From Erythroxylum novogranatense (Eukaryota; Streptophyta; Magnoliopsida; Malpighiales; Erythroxylaceae): a stretch of 64,000 nt of DNA. Positions 34,793 through 44,699 of this stretch are shown here, in pieces. The notes beneath the pieces were generated by a model, which did not search any database, was not told the DNA's origin, and was given only the letters and a program-made list of their open reading frames with translations. The translations under genes and the position numbers were made by a program. Numbering within the stretch: the first letter of the stretch is position 1; each line of letters opens with the position of its first letter. Where the stretch lies: assembly GCA_029891385.1 (NCBI GenBank), contig CM057230.1, positions 17,683,372-17,747,371 of the forward strand, written 5' to 3'.

Positions 34793-36210
34793 CTACTCTT
34801 CATCTGATGCTTGTCCCTCCTGTGCAGCAGCATCTTCCTTCTCTGCATCTTCCTTTTCCGATGTTGATCCCGCTTCTCCCTGAGCAATTACAATGAAAAA
34901 TCACATCAATTAAGGACTTAAAATTACATGTAACTACAATCAAAACCCAATAAATATAACTAGTATAATGCTGCAACCAAAATTCTCACATCTTCATTTT
35001 CAGCAGTGTTTCTCTCCAAGGCTTTATTATACTCAGCCTTGAGCTCGGCAGCTTTCTCCACATACAGCTTCTTCTCCTAATAGAAATCAGACATGAAATT
35101 TGGTTAACACAAGTCTATTCAATTCATTGTATGCCTTTAATTGGATTATTTCTTTTTTAAGAAACAAAAGTCAATTTACAACAAAGGCTTACTTCTTCTG
35201 CCATGGATCTCCATTTTTCACCACCTTCCTTTGCAACCTAAATTCAGATAAAAACCATTGATGTCATGACTCAAAAATGAAGAGATGAATATACTAAATA
35301 TGAATAATTAAGCATTGTAAGTACCCTTTTGACATCCTTAGAGTCAGGATTTTGCTCCTTAAAGGTTTTCCTAAAATCATCCCTGATATAGCAAGAAAAC
35401 AAAATATTGAACTACACAAAAAAACATGTCCAAAAACACTAAAACAAAAAAATGCAAAAACAGAAGATCCAAAGAGGAACTTGAGCCAAATTGAGATCAC
35501 TCTATCGTAAATAAAAACAAAATGGAATAGATATTGATAGAGAGTTACATGAAGAGAAAGAAGGCAGTGGGAGGGCGCTTGGGCTTGTTTGAAGCATCCT
35601 TAGACTTTTCCCCTTTAGGCTTCTTTGCTTTAGGTTCCGTGGACGTTGATTTCTTCCTGCATAACAAACCCACAGGTCAAGTTGTTATCTTTTTGGGAAC
35701 ACATTGTAAATTACTGGGAATGAAACTAACCTCTCAGGAGCAGTGGCAGCAGCAGGTTTCTTCACTTGAGTTGGTTTCTCAACAACTTGGGCATCTAAAC
35801 AAAGAGAAAATCACTCACTTACCAAGTTAAATAAGGATGGAGGAACAACGAGTACATGAATTGAGAATATAAGAAAAACGAAGACACATACCTAGACTCA
35901 TCTTGATCTTGGCATCCAGGCTACAGCTATGCATGCTTATAAGAGCCACCGCCACCGTTTTCCCGCACTCCTCACTGCAACCATTTTTCTCCCAAGACTC
36001 AAGACCCATTTCAAAACTTAACTCTTACTAACTATTCTAAACAACAAAAAAGGAAGAAATCTGAAGGGTAGCTTACCATCGTGTAAAAGCACTGCCATCT
36101 TTGCCACGAACCATGGAAGTGGTGTTGCTCTGATTAGTATTATCATTATTATTGTCAGCTTCCACTCTCTTCCTGGCTTTCGCTGCGTTCGATTTCACTC
36201 CTCCTGCCAT
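34793..36210 (-). CDS. HMGB7: HMGB-type high mobility group protein (HMGB7-like)
   Basis: Eight exons on the minus strand: 36210-36077, 35974-35892, 35794-35731, 35656-35549, 35382-35325, 35237-35193, 35076-34990, 34879-34793. All junctions are GT-AG and phases agree, giving 221 aa. The N-terminal part holds C45xxC48...H60xC62 (CEECGKTVAVALISMHSC), typical of the HMGB6/7 subgroup. A Lys-rich linker follows, then one HMG box (about 117-183, NKPKRPPTAFFLF...WRSMAEEEKKLYVEKAAELKAEY), and an acidic tail (EKEDAEKEDAAAQ...SDEE). The HMG box bends DNA in the nucleus; the acidic tail modulates binding. The start is the first ATG (MAGGVKSNAAK). Arabidopsis numbering of this gene (At5g23420) differs between sources, HMGB6 or HMGB7. 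The gene converges on the LRR gene. Confidence 0.93.
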
Positions 36211-37434
36211 TTGTGTCGAACCTGAGAATAGAGAGACGGAGAACTAGAGAATTAGGAGAAGCAAATTTGGGAGCTTTAAATGCAGAGACAGAGAGAGGAG
36301 GGAAAAGACATTTTTGGTTTTGGTTTTAGCGCCTATGAAACCGCGCGCTTTTCAGTGTGTCAAGTTTTGATGGGGTGGATGGATGACGTGGCTCTCCTAG
36401 GACCGTTCGATGGCTCCGCCACAGATCAATCAAATAAAACAACAAAACTGGACTGGGCCTCCCCGCTGACAACGAGGTGAGATACTGAGAGTGTGAGGAA
36501 AGCAGGCCTGGTAATGGTAAAGGCTGCGTCGGCCCTGTCGAGGCCTGAGCCCAACTCGACAGTTTATCTTGGTTCTAAGTTTGATTTGACTCAAGGTGGC
36601 TAGAATTGAGCTTTAGCTTGAGTTTGAACTTAAATTTTTCATCAATGACAAGGTTAATTTTAATATTGTTTACTACTAAACAATTATAATAATTCTAATA
36701 TTTAGAAAACGTTACAATTAAATTCTACCATAACGGAAAGTTTAACCTAATCTGTTAACTATTATGTTAGCATTAATTTGACAATTTTTTATACGTTGAT
36801 TTGTTGCTTGATAGATAAGAGAAAATTTTTTGTTATATTGTGGTCCAATTTTTATGTTTTCTAAATATTAGGGTTATAATTGTTCACTTTAAAACATTAT
36901 AGTTAAACTTATCAATTGGTAAAAAAATTAAAGTAAAAAAATAACTCTTTATCTTCTTCTTATTCATCATCGTCATGTTCAGTTTGAAGTTCCGTAGTGA
37001 AGCAGAGTCTAAAGAGGTCTTATAATACTCAACTTTACTCCTATATAATAAAGAAGCTGTTTCCGATTATATATCATAAATTACAGAGGTTAAGCAAGAT
37101 ATCAATAATAACCTAATAGAAATCTAATTGATATGCAAGATTTAGAAAGGGTTAATAGTACAAAACTTTGCTCTTCATTAGCAGAGAAACTTGTAAATAG
37201 TTTCTGTATTACCCAGCAACCAAGAAAAGTTAATATTCGAAAACTGTCTTTTTATTATAATAGAATGATGAGTATGAATGTATATATGAGTTTCATGAAT
37301 TTTTAGATCAGACCATGTTTATGAAATTGCTTGAATGTGGTATGAGACTAAGGTTATAAGAAATTCATGTTTCTTATTGAACGTAGAATTCTCAGGATTT
37401 AGATAACCCTGCAAGCCTTGTATGGTTGGAAAAT
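36211..37434. other. HMGB upstream region and AT-rich spacer
   Basis: The first 100-200 bp should contain the HMGB promoter and 5' UTR (minus strand). No TATA box was fixed. The open frame at 36,280-36,480 has no domain. The rest is unrecognised AT-rich sequence. Confidence 0.4.
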
Positions 37435-37545
37435 CAGCGCCTGGTTGACAAGCACTGCAAACATAGCGTTGGACGCTGAAAGTCCCGAGCGCTGTGAACG
37501 CCAGCGCCAGGCGCTGGGAATGGGCACCCAACGCTGGCCCATGTT
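37435..37545. repeat. GC-rich island with repeated AGCGC/GCGCT words
   Basis: In a surrounding of roughly 30% G+C, this 110-bp patch is G+C-rich. It repeats AGCGCC, GCGCTG, CGTTGG and AACGCTGG, giving several overlapping dyads. The same vocabulary (CCAACGCTAGCCCACC) reappears inside the adjacent dispersed repeat at about 37,910, so the patch probably belongs to the same unidentified element. Confidence 0.5.
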
Positions 37546-37667
37546 GATTTCTGGGGCACATCGATTATCGACTTTAGAATCTTTCCAGATTCAGAACAAG
37601 AATTGAGTGCTGGGTGCCGTGTTCATCTTGTTGCTCAATCATTCTCTTAAACACTAAAGGCTCTTAA

Positions 37668-38193
37668 AGTATACAACTCACTTCAATACTTATATCTTCG
37701 TTTGCAAACTCATAAGAGCTCTACAATCCACATAAAATGCCATAAACAATGGTAGACAAGCACTTCGTAGTAAGGTTCTAGTGGACAATTATTAACACCA
37801 ATACTATAGTTGCAAGTAAGATGGGATTTAAGTATAATGTTGGTCATAGTCTATGGTTTCTTGAAACTTGCCACTTTCTTAAGTTTCAGTGGAAGTCTAA
37901 TGATGTTTCCCAACGCTAGCCCACCAGAGAACTGTAATTTCAGTGCCCAATGGTAAAAGATGAGTGATGATCGTTGATTGGGCAGCATATAGCACTTAAG
38001 TTTATGTTAATTCAAGGAAACATAATGTCTATAATTTGGAATTAAAGTTTGTTGGATTTGTTCAGATTATTATGTTATTTAATTTCAAATATTATGTTTA
38101 AATTTCAATTGCTTATAATTTGATGCTAATTAATTATAATATTACGAGTAAATTGAAGACTATTACTATAGAATATATTGAAATCACTTAAAG
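37668..38193 (+). repeat. Dispersed repeat, copy 1 of 2 (526 bp)
   Basis: Near-identical, in the same orientation, to 59,879-60,396. Shared blocks begin GTATACAACTCACTTCAATA and end GAAATCACTTAAAG, with small indels around the CCCAACGCTAGCCCACC segment. No coding sequence, LTR ends or terminal inverted repeats were recognised. The sequence after copy 1 is a CACTA-like terminus, while copy 2 continues into different DNA, so both are pieces of a larger repeat. Confidence 0.9.
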
Positions 38194-38460
38194 AACTACT
38201 ACAAAATGAATGTTAGCAACAGAAATTACTACTAACAGAATATCTACGCATTCTGTCAAAAAGTTAAGTTAATGACATAATTTATCGACAGACTAAAATA
38301 TCGAAGATACGATTGTAGGAAATAATTTACAATGAATCACAGAATATCCTTTGTAAATGTATAGACGAATATTTTGTGTAATTATTGATGAATATACCAA
38401 CAGTTATTATGAACCGTATTCGGTCGGTAAAATTATCGACGGATAAGATATGTAGATGGG
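38194..38460 (+). mobile_element. Degenerate CACTA-like terminal fragment
   Basis: Beginning near 38,197, ACTACTACAAAATGAATG followed by TAGCAACAGAAATTAC resembles the CACTACAARAAAA terminus and subterminal words of plant CACTA elements. Words such as ATCGACAGA, GGTCGGTAA and TATCGACGG continue to about 38,455. No opposite end or transposase was found, so this is a short relic or miniature at best. Confidence 0.35.
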
Positions 38461-38651
38461 CAAACTAATTTAATATAGTATAGACCACTACTTTAGAAAA
38501 AGAAAAATCAGGAAATTTAACATGCACAGGATACGGGCTAAGAAATGCTATCATTTGTTGAACTGATCTTTATGGGACTTGGTCAAGTGAAACAAGAAAG
38601 AACAGTAATAAGGATAGTAGGCTGATATATGTACCTAGGCTTGTGGATGAC

Positions 38652-39652
38652 AGTGGCTGCGTTTGGTGAATAACGGATTAGCTACTTTTTAGCCGATTCA
38701 AATCGGTTAAATAGTTGAAATTTTTGCTTGGTAAGAAGATGAATAATTAGCAGATTTATCCCAAGCCATTGAATTTAGAAAAGTTCCACCATAGCAACGT
38801 TTTCATCTTTAGCTGAATATGTGCTATTGCAAAATCAGTTATACCCTCATAATAAACAAAATTATACATTAATTAATTATGCCTAATTACAATTAATTAA
38901 TTGTGCTATAATGTGGCATAATTGAATCATTATTAATTATGTTATACAATGTCATGCATGACACTGTATCATAATTGATGCATGACATTGTAGCAAAATT
39001 AATTATCATGAATAGTGCCATGCATTGCACTATGTTATACTTAAGAATTATGCACAAAATATTTGTATATTTTTGTAAAATTTAATTTTATTATATTTTA
39101 TTATTGTCAATAATTTAATTTTGTAAAATTAATTATTTTATCGTTACCTTATAATTTTTTAAAGTCATGTTCTCATAAGTTATTTTAATTTATTAAATAA
39201 TAAAATTAATGCATATTATATGAAAGATACTAATATGATGTAACTCACTATATCATTTATATTAATAGAGAATTTAACATTAGATTATTATTATTATTAT
39301 TAAATTTATAAACTTAATTTTGCAAAATTAAAATTTTAAATTTTAAATTCTTATAAGGATATTCAACGAAATACTAAAAATATAATATTTATGTCCTTAT
39401 AATAAAAAACTATGCTCTCATAAATCATTTTACACATTAACAATTAATACTAAATAGTTAATTTTACCAAACATCTTTAATAAACAATGATATTATTTAC
39501 TAGTCAAATTAGCTGATATATTCAGCTATCAGCTAACCGCTAATAAAATCAACTAATAATTTATTACAATCTACTATTTGTCAAACAGGCTGCTAACCGC
39601 TAATAAAATCAACTAATAATTTATTACAATCTGCTATTTGTCAAACAGGCTG
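38652..39652. mobile_element. Possible MITE with duplicated right end (~1.0 kb)
   Basis: The left edge reads GGCTGCGTTTGGTGAATA and the reverse complement of the right edge CAGCCTGTTTGACAAATAG, a plausible imperfect terminal repeat of a common plant MITE type. The right end is present twice, as an exact 60-bp-period tandem repeat (39,532-39,591 and 39,592-39,651) with a single difference. The interior is AT-rich with palindromic TGCATGACA/TGTCATGCA words at about 38,945-39,030. No clean target duplication was found. Confidence 0.4.
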
Positions 39653-39768
39653 ATTGTGATTGGCAAAGTGAAAGGAATGAAACGGCAATATGAGTCCAGC
39701 ATTTTCTTTGGGTTGGTATTTAAGAGAAGTTGATGGAAATATAGATTTGAATTCTGTATCTACCCTAT

Positions 39769-39964
39769 AGACGACTTTAGTGCATGGAGAGAGTTGGTCT
39801 GGCATGAGATGGATCAGTTATTGCTTGAAACTGTTTCTACCCCATACACTGCTGCAGTTTTGGAATATCATGTTGTATTCTATGATCCTGAGGATGCATC
39901 TGTAGATGACAAGAACTGGAGTAATGCAAATGGCCACACTGCACGATGCTCGCAGTCTGTGCAG
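39769..39964 (+). pseudogene. Exon-like fragment of an unidentified gene
   Basis: The frame reads DDFSAWRELVWHEMDQLLLE and continues for about 65 residues to TARCSQSVQ, followed by CAG|GTATCG, which looks like a splice donor. Composition and codon pattern are those of real coding sequence, unlike the surrounding AT-rich DNA. I do not recognise the family. No upstream or downstream exon was found, so it is probably a captured or left-over fragment. Confidence 0.4.
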
Positions 39965-40199
39965 GTATCGCTCTACATTAACTGCTAAATAATGCACTAT
40001 TGCAGCTTTTATTGTTATCTTTTAAAATTTTAATTTCAAAATAGTTAAACATAACTACAAATGTGATGTTTAGATAATATTCAATCAATATTATGTTTAC
40101 TTTTGGGGTTGAAAAACAGAAGAAGAACAACCACATGATTTATCCTTTGCATGATCAGCTGGGAAACATAACTCCATATTAAACCTTTCATCTTTTCGG

Positions 40200-40973
40200 T
40201 CTAAATTTCAATTTCGATTGAACACCACTAGCTTCAAGAGCCTCTGCTAGTGCTGTTAGTTCTTTTGGAGGTGGTACTACCGAAGTCCCAAAGCTTATAT
40301 ATACAACGGAACTTGCTTTTTGATCATCCAACCAGGTCAAGCATCCAGTTATATCTGGACCAGAAGTGGGTGGAAGTGGCACCGGCATGGTTAAAAAGCC
40401 CACGTAGAACAGATTCTAGAATTTGGACTTGAGATCCTTTGTGAGCAGAGTAGAGTTCAGCTCTTCATAAGAATTCATCACAACAGCAGATGCCTTAGGC
40501 AACCACTCAGACATTTGTTCCACGGCAAGCAAAACAGGTGATGAATCAGGGTAACTTTGATCTCTCAAAAGAACTTCCTGCGGCAAGTCCTCGATGCGTA
40601 TTGTGGATAACCCTGGAATGGCGTCTAAGGTCTGGTCTGCGCCATTCCGGTAGATGTCAGCAATGAGATGCATGTGCAAGTGAGCCGATAAGGCATAAGG
40701 CGGTGTTGGCACCCAAAATGCGACCCATGGGACTTTCATGTCCTCCGCTAGCTTGCCTGCAGCATATGAGAGAACACTGTCGGTCATTAAGCGAGTAATG
40801 TTCCTGCCAGTTTTTGTCACTGCCTCACTCATCCCACGCTTGAAGCTTTCAGGTATCAGACTGTCAAAGAAATCAGCTTCCTCTTGTGGAGTTATTGGCC
40901 CTTCAGGAGGTTTTGGCAAGCCATCATTCACGTTATAGGACTTGACATTGATTGGTCCAGGGGAGGGAGACAT
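40200..40973 (-). pseudogene. UGT78-like flavonoid glycosyltransferase fragment
   Basis: The minus-strand translation shows NVNDGLPKPPEG, PESFKRGMSEAV, LAEDMKVPWVAFW and DLPQEVLL, then after a frameshift or stop near 40,416 the stretch CLTWLDDQKASSVVYISFGT and LTALAEALEASG. This is the order of a UGT78-type flavonoid 3-O-glycosyltransferase. The first ~60 residues with the catalytic His are missing, and the reading ends before the PSPG donor-binding box. It therefore cannot be an active enzyme. The sequence upstream at about 40,980-41,120 does not continue the gene. Confidence 0.85.
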
Positions 40974-41116
40974 GCAGCAGTCTTAGCTTGGCCATTCGCT
41001 AGCCATCCATTTGCCCTTTCCAACCTGACCTGCAAGCTCGCAGCTTTTGCTCCATAAGTACAGTTTTCTTTCATAAGTACCGAGGAGTGCGACAGGTCCA
41101 TAACAAATGCGAAGAA

Positions 41117-41249
41117 AGTACACTTTCTTATTATGGATTGGAATGTCTAGATTCTTCACATTTGTTATGGATCTGTTGCACTCCTCTGTACAGATCCATA
41201 ACAAATGCGAAGAATCTAGACATTCCATTCCATAATAAGAAAGTGTACT
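41117..41249. repeat. Near-perfect 59-bp inverted repeat (hairpin)
   Basis: The arm 41,117-41,175 (starting AGTACACTTTCTTATTATGG) and the arm 41,191-41,249 are reverse complements with two mismatches, separated by 15 bases. A partial third copy of the arm end, with AGGTCCATAACAAATGCGAAG, lies just before at about 41,082-41,115. A transcript would fold into a 59-bp stem with a 15-nt loop. Confidence 0.92.
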
Positions 41250-41909
41250 GGCATTGTGGAAAGGAACTGTATTTGGATTCTAACCCGGTTTAGCAAAAGA
41301 GCGCTATATCGATGCTACTAGTACTAGAAGTGTAATAATGAGAATCAGGTGGTGGTCGACTATTTATAATGGAGCCAAAGCTAAATTTCTCCAATAAAAT
41401 ACGTGGAAAACGAAGGTGGAAAACGAAGGAATCGCTAACGGAACACATAGGGACATGCCAAAAGACAAAGCAACAATGGATGGTCAGAAAAGATCCTTAC
41501 GTTCCCTTGGGCGCAAATTCGCCAATTAATGAAGCAAATATTAAGATAATCGGCGAGTTAGTGTCCCGGTAGGTCGGGGCACGAGGATGCTTTGGGGTAG
41601 GCGAGGACATGAGAGTGCAAATCTAGGAAAGACATAAGACTATGGAGTAGATTGCCACGGGTCTATCTACTTTCTGGTTACTGTTGGGTCTCAGAATACA
41701 CAGGAACGGCTGTCGACTGGCAGTAGCCTGTTGATGAAAGCAAGACGATCCTAACTGCCTTACTCTTAATTACTCTCGAAACGTGTCTAACCTTTATTCT
41801 ATCTGATTCAATTCAATTAAAGAAATCCATTTCATTCACATTAATTCATCCTGCATATCATTAAGCAAGATAACAACAATAACTCAAATCAAAATTTAGT
41901 TGATACATA
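41250..41909. other. Unrecognised sequence between UGT pseudogene and CACTA element
   Basis: A TATTTATAA box-like word occurs at about 41,360. No gene or element with ends was recognised. It shows no visible similarity to the reverse-transcriptase sequence that flanks the other side of the CACTA element. Confidence 0.4.
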
Positions 41910-41929
41910 CACTACAAGAAAAATACCCA

Positions 41930-42430
41930 TTTTGCGACGTTTTATAAACGTCGTAAATGTTTGGAAAACGTCGGGGAAATTTTTTTTTGACGTTTTTAAA
42001 AACGTCGCACCGAACGTCGTAGAAGGGGAGTAAGCAAACGTTTTTATCGACGTTTTGTAGAAAACGTCGAGGAAGCCTGGGTTTTTTTCCGACGTTTAGG
42101 AAAACGTCGAGAAAGCTGAATCGAATGAGCGACGTTTGAGGTAAACGTCGTGGAAACCACATACCTTTATACGACGTGTACTAGACGTCGTAGAAAGCAC
42201 GACAATCTTCGACGTCTACTAGACGTCATACATATCCTGACATTCTTCGACATCTTGTAGGCGACGTAGAAAGTTTGGAAAGCTGCGACGTCTTATAGAC
42301 GTCGTTGAAAGGCTAACGTTCTTCGACGTCTTCTAGACGACGTAGAAAGTGTAAAAATCTGCGACGTCTTTTAGACGTCGAAGAAAGCATTACTATCTGC
42401 GACGTTTACTGACAAACGTCGCAGATGATA
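41930..42430. repeat. CACTA subterminal palindromic array (left)
   Basis: About eleven units of the form GACGTYTnnTAGACGTC or GACGTTTnnnAAACGTC, each its own inverted repeat, are spaced every 40-50 bases by short AAAG-type linkers. In En/Spm-type elements subterminal motifs bind the TNPA-like protein. Here the motif word is CGACGT. Confidence 0.88.
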
Positions 42431-42849
42431 ATTTATTTAAATTTATTTTTAAATTTAATTTAATAAATAATATATTTTATATATTTAAATTTAAATGACA
42501 TATAATTAAATAAATTATTAAGAATAGTGAGAATTATATTCCATTAAAATAAAAATTTAATGGAATGATTATTCTAATTGAATAATTAATTATTGGGAAA
42601 AAATTTAAATTTGATTTATTTAATAAGTATTTAATATTATATATTTAATTTTAATTTAGTCATTTATCAATTTGTTGAGTACATCATGGATTTGCGAATG
42701 GTCAATAATATATAACAAGAATTTAATAGATGTAGGCAATAAATTATATAATTTAAAATCCCAAACATGTCATAATATAGTAATTAAAATGAACAATATG
42801 TCATAAGTGTCTAATATATCAAGTATGAATACTTATCTAATCAACGCTG

Positions 42850-44680
42850 AATATTATGTGTAGAACATATGAGTTCCAATTTATCCCGCATTTGTTCAAA
42901 TTTTTGGTCAAATCATCGACTTTAGACCGTAAGCCCTCATTAACCTTCTTGGACTCGCTAATTAGTCTCAAGTCTCTTTCATTGAAGTCTTCCTCGTGGT
43001 CGAGGCCCCATTCTCATGCCAACAATGTAATCGATTCGGTGCCGGGACTTTGTCGCACACTTCGTCCCATTGTCATCGGATGACCTTGTTCAATTGAGCG
43101 TGTCAATTCGTGACACATTAAGTCTGAAAAGTAAAGAATTAATTACATACACAATGTGATTTAAGAAATATTTATAAATAAACTATGTACTCACCCATTT
43201 TTCTTTGCATTCGGAGTTGTTCATTGATCTTTTTTCATCATAATGAGTGTGATACCATAACTTCATCCGGTCACACTCTTCTCCGTCTCTGTCACTCTGT
43301 TGCATAGAAATATATAAATAGTAATATTTATTATAAAATTTGAAATGTCAATAAAAGAAAATATAATTAAAACGATAATAACTCACAATCTCATGCCGTA
43401 TGGCAACAAAGGCTTTGGAGCCGGAGTTTGGTCGACATTTGACCTAACTCCTAGCAACTTTTGCTTTTTGATTTTTTTCCTAATCGCACACGTTAAGAAA
43501 ATGTATTATAAAATCTATAAATCATAATTCATAAAGACTAAAATATAATAAGTTGTAAAAATAGTAGTGATCAAATAAACTAACCTTTGTAGCTGATTGC
43601 TCCCAATATTCGCATAAGTCCATCCACTCTGCCACTGTGACACTATCCGGCTTAACATCCTTTCCGTACTTGGTAAAATGCTTTTTAAAACTATATCTTT
43701 GATCTTTGGACCTTAACGCAAGAAACTTCTTCACTGTAGCATGTACTTCGTTGTCAGTCCTCATTCCCTTGATTTCCAACTTTTACTGCACAAAATTATA
43801 AATTCTTGATCAATGTTCTAAGCATATGAAAAACACATACAAATTAGATTGGTTTAGAATACTTACGTCTAACTTGTCAAATGCAATATCCAATTCCTCA
43901 GTTGTAATTCTTGAAAATTTTGTTTTAACAAGTAAGGAAGTTCGGGATACCAAACCAATCTCACTGGAGAATTTGGCAGATTATACGGAGTTGGTTGGTC
44001 GTCCTTGATTGGGAGATCTCGATCTCAATCTCTTACCTATGGCCTTGTTAATCTTTGCCAATCCACGTCCTTTTGTAAGACCCTTGTTTTCTTACATCGA
44101 TCGTTGATCCTAAAATAGCAAAGAAAAAGCATATAACATACTCTTAATTTGTTAGACAAGCAAAATAAGTAAAGTTAATAAATTTCACCAATGTATTGAG
44201 TAACATAAAACCTGCGATTGCTTGCGTAAGAAGAACCCACGATGGATGTAATTCTTTGATTTCTTGGTGTCGATAAGCCAAAGTTGGAGGCATCTCTTGA
44301 GTCGTGGATGGAGAACTAATGTTGCGACGACGATTCATAATTTCGCATATTTATCTCTAGGATGAATAATTTGAGAAGGTGTGCGATGTGACTTCTCTCG
44401 GTGTTGGAGTAGGCTGAGAACAAGCATGTGTGACTTCGTTCGGTGTTGGAGTAGGCTGACAAGGTGCATCTGTCTGGTTTTGTGGTTGTGTACAAGAAGA
44501 TGACGCATTAGGTGTGTTCCCAAGAAGCTGACGGTAACGCGACTGCAAATTTGTTGGTACGATGCTACTTGGTGCAGCCTTATTCTTCTTCTTGGGTTGA
44601 CCTGGTGCCATGTGAAGTACTTGCATCATAATTGAGATTAGATTTCTAAGTTCAAAACCAAATGCATTTCCAGTGTTCAC
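42850..44680 (-). pseudogene. CACTA second ORF remnant (Transposase_24, TNPA/Ptta-like)
   Basis: Minus-strand pieces in order: 44,680-44,357 (low-complexity PTPTPNEV/REVTS repeats and the GQPKKKNKAAPS stretch), 44,338-44,144, then 43,779-43,522 (KFLALRSKDQRYSFKKHFTK, DSVTVAEWMDLCEYW). A KKQKLLGVRSNVDQTPAPK-like stretch follows near 43,500-43,400, then an ECDRMKLWYHTHYDEKRS stretch near 43,290-43,210. This matches the plant transposase family PF03004 layout. Stops and probable introns break the frame, and the 3' end near 42,850 is uncertain. Confidence 0.65.
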
Positions 44681-44699
44681 TTGAAAGGCAACAAGAAAA

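Noticed and set aside
36280..36480. 66-codon frame upstream of HMGB
   Set aside because: It has no similarity or domain, and lies in the probable promoter/5' region of HMGB on the other strand.
41930..42430. CRISPR-like regularly spaced repeats
   Set aside because: The spacing is regular but units are palindromic GACGT motifs in the subterminal region of a plant CACTA element; no CRISPR biology applies.
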